Source: Climacium dendroides (taxonomy: Eukaryota > Streptophyta > Bryopsida > Hypnales > Climaciaceae). Taken from it: DNA of 64,000 bases. The stretch spans positions 24,781,345 to 24,845,344 of the forward strand of contig OX467089.1 of assembly GCA_950106755.1 (NCBI GenBank), written 5' to 3'. Below are positions 35,860-47,171 of this stretch, piece by piece. Positions within the stretch are counted from its first letter, which is position 1. Each line of letters starts with the position of its first letter. Position numbers and translations under genes: made by a program. The notes beneath the pieces are model-generated. The model saw only the letters and a list, made by a program, of their open reading frames with translations. It was not told the origin of the DNA and did not search any database.

Positions 35860-38430
35860 TACATTCACTAAATTTTTTAAAATTTGAAACTAAACCCCTT
35901 AAGGATCAAACATTCAAATTTCAAAAATTGGATGAATGCAAATACATCCCAAGCACACAAAAATGCATTTTTCCATCCATCAATTTTTTTTGAAGATCCT
36001 TGAATTAGTTCGTTAGCATTTGTACCATATAGATTCTAAAGACTTTGTTTTGCAAATATTCTATAGTTCAAAAGATACTTGTAATTTTGGCCTCAAAAAA
36101 TAATTCTTTCAATTCAAAAAATAGCCCTTCAAAAGCATCTCAAATTAAAATAAATAGCTAGAAATCTTTAAAAATTACTATGATTAGAAATTAATTTTGA
36201 AAATATGACTAGAAATTTTAGCTGTAATTACCTTAGAAAACACCATCATATCTCCTAGTGTAGCCAATATTAACCCCTAGTATATTACATTTTAATTGGA
36301 CTCACATTTGGTCCAAGGTCTTCATATCAGGATCCTAAAAATGGCCTAAATGCCTCAAGGCACCATATTTTAGTATTGACTAAACTTTAAAGTTAAACAA
36401 AACCTTACCAAAGTGCTATCTTTAGTATTTAAAAAAAATTAAATAACCTTTTCAAATCTATTTTAAACTTCAAAATTCTCATTTTGGAAAAAATTGTTTA
36501 TGATTTTTCTATTGAAGATTTTGTGCCAAAGTATATATTGCAAATCTTGATTTTTTAGTATTGGAGGTTCTTGGAGATGAGAGTCAAATACACTAGATCT
36601 TGGGGCAAAAAGTACATTGGAAATTCATTTAGAAACATTGTAGGATAGTTTTGAAGTCTTAAATGAATTATTGTTATGCATATTATGTCCCTTAACCTCA
36701 GTTTTTTTTTCATTTTAGATTTGACATGTAAAAAGAAGATTGAAAGACTTCCAATCACTTTCACATCTTTTTTTTTTATCAAACATTACAATCTTTCAAT
36801 CCATAAGTCATATTATTATATTTTTTTTGCTTATGTGATCTATAACAAATATATTTTGAATTGGTATGGTTACAATATCAAGTAAATAGATAAAACTTAT
36901 GAAAACTTGGATTTTTTGTTGAGATTTGACCAAACTTCAAGAGGATTAAGAAAGGCCTTTGGTATTTAGGGTTTAAAACCTCAAGCCCAATAGTAGGTTC
37001 AATGTAGAATTGTTTAAAAGTTTGAAATCAAATTTTCATGGTCTTGACTCCAAGTTTTAAATGACCCTAATAGTAGGTGATACCTAGTGGCACCTAATGC
37101 ATATGAGACATGTCCCATGTCATTCTCTTATTAAAAAAATTTCTTTTCTTTTGATCTTTTCAATTTGCAATACTCTAAACCTCAAGATTTTATGATTCAA
37201 CTTGACAATGGCTATAGAAAATATCATTTTATAGGTAAAATGAATTAATGAGGCAAAAACTATGGGATATTGAAGCATATTGATTCGTATTCATATTAAG
37301 ATACATATATATCATACTTTATATCGATAACTATTCAAGCTAGGGCACTTGGACATGGGACATGGGACACTGGAAGTGTATGTAATTTTGAAAAGAGAAT
37401 ATCACTCAAGCTTCACATACTCTTTGAAAAAGTGTTTTTAGTGACCTTTTTTTTTCCAGGTCTATGAAATTTATGAATTTGAATGCAAATATACTTTGAG
37501 CTAATTTTGATGGCTCAATTTCCTTGTTGATAGAGCCTTATAGAGAACCCCCTTGAAGAGTTTGGAAGATATTTAGTAGAATGAATGAAAGTGATACCTC
37601 ATTTTTCCTTGAAGTTGTTATAGATACAAACCATAAGATAGTAGTGCATCCCTTAGAAGAAGAGGCACAAATAATGCTTCCACTATTAGCAATTATTAAG
37701 TTCTTCACTTGTGCATATCTTGTCCTCATCTATTATCTAAGGAAATCATTATTGGTTGTTATTTCTTTTAAACATCAAAAAAGATACCACAACTGAAGTA
37801 TGTGCGCTTATTATTGGCCTTGCTTAATATATAAATATGGATAGTGAGGAAAGATATTGTAAAATGTTCATAGAAGACATTGAAAGAAGGCATTGAGCTT
37901 GAGTCATTCCATGAATTTACCATTTATGTGGTCATTATATTATATTCGATATTTTTCATGTTTGATTCATAGGTGATCTTATGGTAAATATTTGCTACTC
38001 TCTTCATATAAGCTTTGGAAGTAAATATCTCTTTATTATAGACTAAGGTTCTCTACTTCTACATTGATATGCTATTTTTGTTATTTGCTCAAAAACACAC
38101 ATTGTTTCATCATCTAAAGTCAATTTTTGCAATAAGTGACAATTCTAAGTGCACATACTTTATTGTATGTAGATTAGAAGATATGACTTTTTGGTTTCCT
38201 ATTAGTCTTGCATCAATCCAATAGATGACTCTGAGCTCTTTGAGTTGCAATCAAACATAACTACCTTAGTTTTTCTAATTTATTGCTAGCCACAAAAATT
38301 ATCCTTGTCTAGCTAAACTAGTCCCATAAGAATGAGAAAAAAACTCACATCTTGTGGATTGTGCTAATGCAAGATTGTCTTTCTATAATGAGTAGTATTG
38401 TTGTGACTTAAGATTGCTCTCATTTCCAAG
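35860..38430. other. AT-rich spacer
   Basis: No gene recognised. ORFs such as 36782-36555 (-), 36676-36885 (+) and 37581-37796 (+) lack motifs and have AT-driven composition. Confidence 0.4.
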
Positions 38431-38436
38431 TCATGG

Positions 38437-38537
38437 AATAGAACAACTTGTGTTTTTTATTAATAATAACATCCAATATAACATCTACATTTTACATTGG
38501 ATGTTATTGTTGATATAAAAATACAAGTTGTTCTATT
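38437..38537. repeat. Fold-back repeat, arms about 40 and 32 bp
   Basis: AATAGAACAACTTGTGTTTT... up to ATCCAAT (38437-38477) is complementary, with a few mismatches, to 38506-38537, which ends CAAGTTGTTCTATT. Inside it, ATAACATCCAAT pairs with ATTGGATGTTAT. No target duplication was recognised. Confidence 0.8.
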
Positions 38538-38539
38538 CA

Positions 38540-39619
38540 ATGTCACCTAAAATCCATCTATAAAAATTATAAAATGTCACATAAAACATAGGTTTCTTAC
38601 AGTGTATGCATGTGTCATCCTCCCATAAATATACCAAACATAAAGTGCTTCCAACCTAAGGTGGTACAAACAATTTGTTGAATTTGGATGCAATGTTTTC
38701 TAAAATAGTAAGAGTATGGCTTATTCTTGTCTATTCACCCCAAAAATCAACAAGGGATTTTGAACTCTCTTCTATCTTCCGTGCCTTGAAGAAATAGAAA
38801 TATATATGGAATGTCACCATTTTTGCATTCCCTTAGTGAGTAAAAAAGTATAGAAAATGTACAACAATAATAGTGACAAATCACAAATCCTACAAAATAA
38901 TACACTTGATGCTTTCAACTTTCTTGAAGAAAATTCAAATTAATTCAAACTTCCTTGTACTTTCATATGCATCATTGTGTTCAAAAATACACCTATATCA
39001 ATAAGAGAAACGTATTGAATTACCTCAATTCTGAAACTCCATATATTTTAGGTCCAAAAGCCTTAGCTGCTCTATATTTTTTAAAAACCAGCTAGAAAAG
39101 AGTGTTGAAGTAGAACTTAAGACTTCATACTAATTTTTAAGTATTTAGTTCTAGCTCTTCAAATATGTCAATATAGCAATACTGTTTATAACATTTGGGA
39201 TCAAAGAATTAAAAATTGAATCAACTTCACTTCTAATTCCAACTAGTTTTTGATATAAACTATGGAAAAAATGCTAAATCCTATTATTTATTTATTTATT
39301 TAAAAACATTTTTATATATTGATTTATGTGGATGCATCAACTACTACAAAATTTTAGCAAATAATCCTAGAAAATGGATTTCCTTCACTTTTAGCCCTCA
39401 ATTAAATACTTGGAGCCACCAAGCCAAAAACGAAAAATGAAATAAGAAAATGGTGAAATGAACAAAACTAGATGATAAGTTAAATTTTGAATGAGAAATG
39501 AGGAGAGCACCACAAAGATAGAACCCAAGCAGTTGTAAAACCCTAAACTCCACCTAAAAATTTGCATATATAATTTCAAGACTTTGAGCACTTGATTTCG
39601 AGATTTGTCATGCTTGCAC
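38540..39619. other. AT-rich spacer
   Basis: No gene recognised; an (ATTT)n stretch lies near 39285-39305. Confidence 0.4.
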
Positions 39620-40656
39620 ATTCACTACAAGAAAATAGGTACTTTAGTGACTACAAAAGAATGACTTCTTGTCTAAAATGACTAGACAATGACTTTGGTC
39701 TCTCTAATTGCACTAGCAGAGCTTTGGCCGCAAGGTCCAAGTCATTTTGCAAGATGAACTTTAGGATGAAGAGTTCAAAAGATGCAAGGTTCATCCACCT
39801 TTTTCATTCAGAATGTTGTTGACCTATGAATGTAAGTACTCAAAAGTCAAACAGGAAGGCTATAGTTGTAGTGGAGTACATGTAAGAACTATATCGTGAC
39901 TTCAGTTTACTACATGACAACTACAGAATGACTTGAGGACTAAGACCCATGCCCTTTGGGAAGTTTAGGGTGTTGGACGGGTGGTCTTATCATCTTGGCC
40001 TCTTCAACTTACTATCCTATACAGAGAATAAAATAAAGAGAAAGTCAACCTAGAAAGATAGAAGAGTGTATGACTTCGGGTAAATTGCTAGATAACTATG
40101 GAATGACTTCTATAATTTTCACTTATTTTTTTAATTATTCAACTTTTTCTCCTCATTTTGGTTTGGATTTTCAATTTTTTATGTGCTTTTCCTTTAAAAA
40201 AATATTTGATGAGTTTCATATATTTAAAAAAAAATTCTTCAACATTTTCTTTCTGTTTTTTGGTTTTGGGGGAGGGGGGGGTTGAGGTGTCTTTAATTTT
40301 TTTCCTAAAACAATTAGATGTGTTTTTTCTTGCATATCTAATTTTCTGGTCATATATTTCTTTGATATTTTCTTCCTATATTTTATGCCTTTAGGGGGTT
40401 CATAAGTATTCATGTACAAGGAAAAAAAATTTGAAGTGTTTCGGTTCTCCCTCCTTTTTTTTCCTTAACATGTTTTGTGCATTTTTTCCTTGGATTTTTT
40501 GGCTTGTAAGTACCCACAATTTTCCTAAACCAATTAAATGTGATTTTGCTTACTTATTAAACTTTCTAGTCATGTATTTCTTTGATATTTTCTTTCCATT
40601 TTGGGGGGCCTCTAGGGGGCTCACAAGTGTTCATTTGCAAGGAAAAAAATGTGAAG

Positions 40657-40837
40657 ATGGGGAATCCGAATTTCATTAAAATGGCGATATTCCATGTGCC
40701 ATTTTCACAATGTGCCATTCCTATAGTTCAAACTAGGTGGTCTGAAATCTATTAATGTACTAGATTTTAGACCACCCGGTTTGAATTGTGGGATGTCAAA
40801 GTCACAAAATATTTGTCATTTTAATGAAATTCCCCAT
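40657..40837. mobile_element. MITE family copy A, 181 bp, 4-bp TSD GAAG
   Basis: The element begins ATGGGGAAT and ends ATTCCCCAT, with GAAG directly outside both ends (40653-40656, 40838-40841). The left arm contains TTTCATTAAAATGGCGATAT and the right arm its approximate complement. The centre AGGTGGTCTGAAATCTA is complementary to the TAGATTTTAGACCACC that follows it. It is nested in the CACTA element, so it inserted after that element arrived, or moved with it. Confidence 0.85.
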
Positions 40838-41720
40838 GAAGTGTCTTTATTCTCTCTCTTTCCCTTTTTTCTCAACATTTTCTTTGCATTTTTTTCCTGG
40901 GATTTTAATATCCTCAACACGTACTTTCTCCCAATTTCTTTTGGGGGCTCATTGACATTCATATGTATTTGTAGAGTTCAAAGACTGCTACATTTCTTGC
41001 TTTACTCTTTTTTTTCTCTTTCTCTCTTTTTTTCTCCAATGTTCTCTCCCAATATTTTAGTTTGCCTTCTCCTAGTTTCATTGTTGTCGTCTTTGGAAAA
41101 ATAACCCACTTCTGTTCATTCTCGGCTTCTCACTTCTTTCTTCATTTCTTTCCTTTTTTCTTTTTCTCCTTCGAAGGGGCCTATATACAACACTTTTAAA
41201 CAAAAACATATTGTCATTACAACCATTGACCACCTCACATTCCATACAATTCCAATGACTGGGGGTCACGACAAACTTCACTTCAGGCATTGCATTACTA
41301 TTTGCTCGAGGCAAAATTCAATCATGTTCTTCAAGCTCTAAGAGAACTACTTAGACACTACATTGCTACTAAAAATGACTTACCATGACTTCTAGAAGTC
41401 ACACAAAAGTCATGATCTAGTTGCTACTCCCACATTACTGCTATAGTTTAGACACTATGCATTGCAAGTCATTAAGTCAATTTACTGTTGCAGGTGTTGT
41501 TCTCATTTTGCTTCTTTTGCATGCCTAAAATAAGTATCACACTGACTTGTACAACCATCCATGTTGTGTATAGATGTCCACAACCTGAGGATGTTACCAA
41601 GGTCATCCTAGTACTCTTCTTGTACCAATAAATTCTCTTCTACTGTCAATTCAATGGCACCCACTAGATTCATAGCCTGTGATAAAAGTGGAACCCAATG
41701 GGAAGCAATGAGCCCTGAAA
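40838..41720. other. CACTA interior, pyrimidine-rich, no clear gene
   Basis: The plus strand is T/C-rich from about 40840 to 41180. On the minus strand, around 41660-41480, an open stretch beginning M-N-L-V-G-A-I-E-L could be a downstream exon of the DUF4216 gene, but a stop and phase problems leave this unproven. Confidence 0.3.
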
Positions 41721-41721
41721 A

Positions 41722-42285
41722 CTAACCTGTAGTAATGATGAAGGCATCAATGGTCTCCACCACTTCTTGCTTTGCTTTAGCCTCTTTGCGCAATACAATC
41801 TTCCATCTAGGGCGTTCTATAGCATCAAAAAAAAAGACTTGAGTAGCTTGATTGGGGAAAATGAATGGCTTTGCAATGCGAGGCAATTTGTGGCGGAAGT
41901 TTATTATGAAAAAGTCCGTTGCATCCTTTGTATACATTGGATTTTCTCGATTGTCTTCGTGCTTCACCCATTCGCAACACATGAGGATGATTGGTGTTTG
42001 CAATGCTCTGTATTCCGAGAACAGTATGTCCTTCAAGACTCCGATGTAGTTCACCAACAAGTCAGTAGCACCTTCGGAGGGCATCTCAAACATGGAAGCA
42101 ACGCCGTTGTTGAAGCTTATCAATTGTTCAGTGCTTTCATCATCCACTCGAAAGTGGTTCCCGAATGCAACCATGCGAGTGTATCGAGTTGCTCTTTGGG
42201 ATGGCCTCCTGCTTAGCAATAAGCTGTCCATGTTGTCCAGGTTCTCTAAATCTAGGACACACTCTATTACGTGCTCAGCATCCAT
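41722..42285 (-). CDS. DUF4216-type C-terminal domain of a TNP2 CACTA transposase, fragment
   Basis: A 187-residue open frame. From about residue 80 it reads Y-I-G-V-L-K-D-I-L, then I-L-M-C-C-E-W, D-F-F-I-I-N-F, P-F-I-F-P-N-Q-A-T-Q-V-F-F and W-K-I-V-L, matching the DUF4216 pattern that follows the catalytic domain of plant TNP2 transposases. The frame stays open about 23 codons upstream of the ATG to a TTTAG that may be a splice acceptor. A donor-like ACAG|GTTAGT overlaps the stop at its end. It is thus probably an internal exon of the element's own transposase gene, with the catalytic part missing from the window or decayed. No stop lies inside the domain. Confidence 0.65.
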   Translation of the reverse strand: MDAEHVIECVLDLENLDNMDSLLLSRRPSQRATRYTRMVAFGNHFRVDDESTEQLISFNNGVASMFEMPSEGATDLLVNYIGVLKDILFSEYRALQTPIILMCCEWVKHEDNRENPMYTKDATDFFIINFRHKLPRIAKPFIFPNQATQVFFFDAIERPRWKIVLRKEAKAKQEVVETIDAFIITTG

Positions 42286-42583
42286 TCCGTAAGTGCAGGA
42301 GTCCCAACATTTGTCTACTCCTTGTCCTTTCAGTTCCTGCCCACATACACTTCTCTAAATGAGCACCCTTGTGGCATAAACTTTAGCCAACAAAAAATCA
42401 CTAATGTAACTGTACCCATAGACTTAAACAATAGCACTACAACCCTCTCATTTGAACGATTATTTTGTGACTTCACATAGTCATTTCGCAATCGCACACC
42501 CTAAATCCTAATCCTAAATCCTAAAACCTAATCCATCGGCACTACTTACACTAGAGCCGACTACGGTCACAATCCCCTCCAAC

Positions 42584-43531
42584 TTGGAGGTCACAGTAAT
42601 CCCTTTAACTCCTATACCTACGAACCCTGTTATTCAAGATGAGGAAGAAAAGGCTAGGGTGGACCTCGTTGAGTATGAAGATTCTTCCAATGACAGTGGT
42701 GACAATTCCCTGAAGAAGAAAGAAGTATTGGAGGGAGGTGCAAAGGCTGCTTTTAGTCCCTTACCTACGGTTGGTGAAGGTGGAGAGGTGGATGCCGAGA
42801 ACTAGATTGTTGTAGCTGAAATAACGACTACACCTTCGAAAAAAGGCCGAAGACAATCCAAGTCTCCAAAGGTAAAAGCATGCACTGAAATTTTCTAGTG
42901 TGCAAAAGTTGAAGCGGGGTCGGGAAAATCCATAAGAGACATTTTGATTGACAGGAGAAGTGGGTGTAGTGAGGGCAAGACAAAGTTGATAATTTTCAAT
43001 GTCCATGGGACTCTATTGAACTACAGTTTGTTGATGGTCATTAACTCCAATTCTAGAATAAGGGCTAGCACAAAATCAAAATTGAGGAGAATAGTCTTCT
43101 AGCCTTGGTTGAAACTCTTTTAGTGAGATGATTTTTCTACTTCACGATAGCATTTTGGGGCAATAATAGTCCTTTGTACCTCTCAGATGTAGTTTCCGCC
43201 ATGCTTGTTGGGTTAAGTGGGAGCTCAAATGCAAACCCTTTGTTTACTTGGTCCAGTCAATTTTGTAAGGTGTATGAGAGGGAAGACGGTGGGCCATCAT
43301 ATACGGGCAAGAACTTGAGTGTTGTGTATGCATCTTGGCCAACTTTTTCCAATGCAAACACAATGATAGTGGACAATAAAATCTATAGGAATATAGGATA
43401 GATAGCAATTCCGCCTTGAACATTCTTATAAGCACTCTATTCTATGTGAAGCTGGCAAGGAATACTTCAAGTGTTACTTGTGGCCATTGCTTGAGGCTTT
43501 TTGGAAATGCTCCAACATCAACACTTTTTGA
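42584..43531 (+). pseudogene. FCP1/HAD-type phosphatase-like gene copy, broken, inside the CACTA element
   Basis: The first part (42584 onward) is acidic and low-complexity, then basic (K-K-G-R-R-Q-S-K-S-P-K). From about 42985 it reads L-I-I-F-N-V-H-G-T-L-L-N, the position of the HAD D-x-D-G-T-L nucleophile motif, with Asp replaced by Asn. R-x-x-F-x-P-W-L follows. After a frame change near 43120 it continues A-F-W-G, D-V-V-S-A-M-L, F-T-W-S-S-Q-F-C, G-K-N-L-S-V-V and N-T-M-I-V-D-N, as in FCP1-like domains. After another shift, L-W-P-L-L-E-A-F-W closes the domain near 43531. In-frame stops occur at 42803-42805, about 42896, about 43098 and about 43130. It is unable to encode an active phosphatase. 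The origin by capture from a host gene is inferred. Confidence 0.6.
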
Positions 43532-43559
43532 TCCAAGTTCTCCAAATTGTGAATGACTC

Positions 43560-44429
43560 CAACGATGCTAGAGTATGAGCAGGGAGTGACAAGCGTTGAA
43601 CAATGAGCAACGAGCAACAAGCGATTAGATTTGAGCATTCACTACACAAATTTTTATCAAAAATAGACATGTCAAAATAATAAATAGTGGTGTTGGATCC
43701 AAAAATAGTAATATCAAAAATTAAAAATAAATAAAATTATGGGTCTAAATAAAATTAATTTATAAAAAATTTATTTAAAATAATAAATTTTATAGTCAAA
43801 TGTTGCATGAAGGGGTAGTAATGAAGGACACTTAATTCATAGATGTGATGTATGAATGAACTTCATCCATGTCATCCATCCATCCATCATCCATTGAAGA
43901 AAGATATCATTTGCACAGTGCAATACATGTTTCAAAAAATTGAATGTACTTTTTGTTTTTTAACACCCTAAAATCTAAATTTTCCAAAAAATTATTTAAA
44001 ATTTCCATTGTTGACCACAAAATTTTATTAACTATTTCAGGGATGCTTTAGTGCTCCTTGGAATCAAACAACATTTTATAGGTTCATTTGGAGAAATGTA
44101 ACAATCAATTGTACAATGTTATTTGGTAGTAAAAAAGTACCTTCAAGATTCATTTAAAAAACTACAATAATTCGTCCCACACTATTGCTTGGCTGAATTC
44201 AACCTTTTCTTATGTATTTTTTTAATGTTTAAGATTTTACAAATGATTGGAATGGCCTATGGGGGGCCATGAACTATTTCCACCTTCAACTAATTATTCT
44301 TCAAAGCATGTAGCAACTACTACAATGGCCTATGAATTATCCACCTCTAAGTGTAAGTAGTTTCACTATTTACTGCAAGATGGATATACATCTTATAGAT
44401 TGCTATCTACAAGAAGTAGTTTCACTTCA
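43560..44429. other. CACTA interior without recognised gene
   Basis: AT-rich. It contains short GAGCAAC and CATCCATC runs. CACTACACAAATTTT at 43639 resembles a CACTA start, but no partner end was found. Confidence 0.35.
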
Positions 44430-45793
44430 TCAAAACTTAGACTTGGTGGATGTATATACTATATACTTATCATCCTCGGAATTTTCCTTGCATATAAACC
44501 TAAAGACATAATACAAATGCTTGCAGTTCATCCATGATTTTCTACTACCAAGTGCAGCTGTACTCATGGTGATGAAGTCTTCACAAGTACAACCAGGGAA
44601 GTCTGAAATTGTGATTCGATAGACCTTCTAGTAGGGAAAAATACCGGACATTAGACTTATCACTTGTCCATAGCTAGGGTATGGAATAATAACTACGAAT
44701 TCAACGACAGCTTTCAGGTTTTGTGCTGTCTCCCATTTGTTGCGGTGGTCTACCATAGGCGCATTAGGCTAACACCAAATGGTCCTCCCTAATCGCTTTG
44801 TAGGGTGCATGTCATTGTCAGATGGTTTCATATTGCTATCTAGTTGCTTTGGATGAAGGAGAGACACACCTCTCACCATGCTCACTTTATTAAAGAGGCG
44901 AAGGGGTAATTCGCCTACCTCTTCAGTTTGCAATTAGAACCCTGCTTCCTCTAGAGAGAGTATTTCTTATTTGGTGAAATGTGTCCCACATGCAATAGGC
45001 CATACATTTGGCAAAGGGGGCCAATCATGAACCCACTTCACCTTAGAGCCTCTTGCACAATGTAGAAGGTTGTCTGCACAGAACCAGAAATCAAAGTTGA
45101 TGACAACCTTTGTTCCATATTATGTCATACGGCCGTTGTAGGTAGGTGCTATTGTTCCACTCTTTTTCAACTTGTTTATTTTGGCCCCACATTTCTTCTT
45201 CATCCCAACTTGAACTCCATGACAAGCCTTTCCTTCTTTTTTACACCTCGCAATGTGCCACAAAGAAGGATTGCAATCTATTTCAAATACCTTGGTAGCA
45301 TGAGGACGTGTTGTACTTGAATCTCTTCCTTGAGTTGACATTGGCGTTGATGCACCTGCTTCTATGCGTGCTTTGATTGACCGAGTCTGAACTCTAGGTG
45401 CAGAAAAATTCATAGTATCATGGCGGTGAGTATTGCCATCTGACTTAGGTGGAAGATTTAATTTGTGCTTTGTGGAGCCAAATACTTCTTCACCTTCTAA
45501 GTGGGGAACTTGTGTGGTAAACAAGTCATCATCTAGAATCTTGGCAATGGTTTCAGCAAACTTTGCAGGATTTTTTATACGTTTTACAGCTCAAAGGCGA
45601 AGTTCATCCAAGTAGAGACCGGTGCCAGACGCATATCCTTGGAGGTATGCCCAATAGTTAGTTGATTGCTGAATAGCCCGCCCGTGTTGGCAACATACAA
45701 GCAGGTTCGTCTCTTCTCAGACATTTGTAGCCACTTGTGAATTGTCTCTCCTAAGTTGCATGAAGGCATTTCAGCTAACTTCTCTAAGTCCAA
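44430..45793 (-). pseudogene. SWIM-type zinc-finger gene copy, broken, inside the CACTA element
   Basis: From 45793 leftward the frame reads L-A-E-M-P-S-C-N-L-G-E-T-I-H-K-W-L-Q, then shifts frame near 45660 and goes on N-Y-W-A-Y-L-Q-G-Y-A-S-G-T-G. One frame then continues to 44430 with stops at about 45595, 45119, three more within 44760-44960 and about 44630. Near the end, C-T-C-E-D-F ... N-C-K-H-L-Y-Y-V gives the C-x-C-x(n)-C-x-H pattern of SWIM zinc fingers, which occur in MULE transposases and in FAR1/FHY3-type host proteins. A W-x-C-A-D-N-L-L and H-D-W-P-P-L-P segment lies in the middle. The whole looks like a processed or captured copy without visible introns. The family assignment rests on the finger alone; the source gene is unknown. 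Confidence 0.55.
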
Positions 45794-45799
45794 GTTCTA

Positions 45800-47150
45800 C
45801 ATTACCACCAACAATTTTCAATGATGCCGTAAGGCTTTTTTGATTTTGAAATGCTTATTTCAAGACTAAAAATAATGGATGTTCAACTCTATGGCTGAAA
45901 TACTACGGAAATGCGGATAAGCATATGAATTTCTGGACTTTGTAGAAGGTGAGGGGATTTGTAAGACCACGGGATTGCATCCAAAGTGCATTCCCTCACC
46001 TTCAGTTGTGTATGATCTCTAATGTGAAGTACATGTGTGTGCAAGGACGTCTCCAAACGTGGGAGGCGACAAACAAGGCCACAGTAGTGTCAGAGACGTA
46101 GGAGGCGACCAACAAGACCACAACAACAACAAAGAGGAGACGAGATGTTGCATCGAAAAAGTTGCAGTGGCTACTACTCAGTTTTCTTTGAAAGCAAATG
46201 TAAAATCAATCAATTGTTGCATCGTAGTGATTTCAAAGATTTTCCCTAAGTAGGGGCATACAAAAGTCATTGCTGAGTTATGGCTAGTCATTTTCTAGTG
46301 AAGTGGAAGTGACATGCCCTCCAAATGGACAAAGACGTTGGAAATTCAGGAGCCCTGTCTTCAGGGCATAGTCATTGACGTTTGTCAATCTTTCTTGCCT
46401 TTTTGGTAGTAAATTCTAGTGCCCATGGTTATAATCTTGCTTCAATTTCGTAGCAATGTAGGGCTAATAGATGCAGTGGTGACATTATTATGCCAATTGG
46501 GAAAGTGAGGGAAAACTGCCTTCTATACTATGAATATTTGCTTTCTATGGTTTCATATGAGTTTCGTATGTAGAACTACCTCCCAACAGCTAAGTAACTA
46601 GAAATCTAGAGTATAACTCCAAACAAGTCGTAAAAAATAACTCCAAAATGACTTCTATACAAAGTGAACAGTAATTGCACTCAACCTTCTCACAACTTGC
46701 ATGTGACTAGAAAATGATTGACACGTGTCGGTCCACGTCAAATTTGGGAAGGGGTCCACTTTAAAAAAAACACTACCATGTAGACTGCCACGTGTCAGTC
46801 CATGTTGGACTCACAAGAGGTCCTCGTAACTATAGAGTGACATCCAAATAACTGTACACATGGATGCCAATTGCCAATGCCACCTAGGTCCATTTCCACA
46901 TGGTAGCACTTGAGACATTTCCTTACCTTGTACTTTCTCTTTATCTCCTTCACATCCAGTGTACTTCTCATCCATTTCTTCATTTAGTCTAGAAATGGAT
47001 GGTGATAATTATACACCCGCACTCCCGCAATCATTTCAATCTGTAACTTGTCTACACTAACTTTTGGACCCCCAAGTCATTGTGAAGTCATTTTTGTTCG
47101 AAATGACTTCATTTTAGTCATTCTATAGTCATTTATGCCAGTCGTTTATT
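45800..47150. other. CACTA interior, right part
   Basis: No gene recognised. GGAGGCGAC.AACAAG..CCACA occurs twice in tandem near 46061-46125. From about 46610 on, TGACTT/AAGTCA words become frequent, marking the subterminal region. Confidence 0.4.
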
Positions 47151-47171
47151 TGCCAATTTCTTGTAGTAATT

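Larger units (their letters stand above)
39620..47171. mobile_element. CACTA (En/Spm) element, 7546 bp, carrying three gene fragments
   Basis: The element runs 39623-47168. The left end is CACTACAAGAAAAT; the right end is ATTTCTTGTAGTA, the complement with one change in the last base. ATT flanks both sides (39620-39622, 47169-47171), a 3-bp duplication typical of CACTA. Both ends are dense in AATGACTT/AAGTCATT subterminal words, such as AGAATGACTTCTTG on the left and GAAGTCATTTTTG, AATGACTTC and AGTCATT on the right. Inside are a DUF4216 exon (minus), an FCP1-like pseudogene (plus), a SWIM-finger pseudogene (minus) and a nested MITE. No RNase H-like transposase core was found, so this copy is probably non-autonomous. 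Confidence 0.88.

Noticed and set aside
41767..42216. 149-codon plus-strand ORF opposite the DUF4216 exon
   Set aside because: Antisense shadow; only the minus-strand reading has domain-like motifs.
43639..43660. CACTACACAAATTTT as a nested CACTA start
   Set aside because: No matching inverted end or 3-bp duplication was found nearby.
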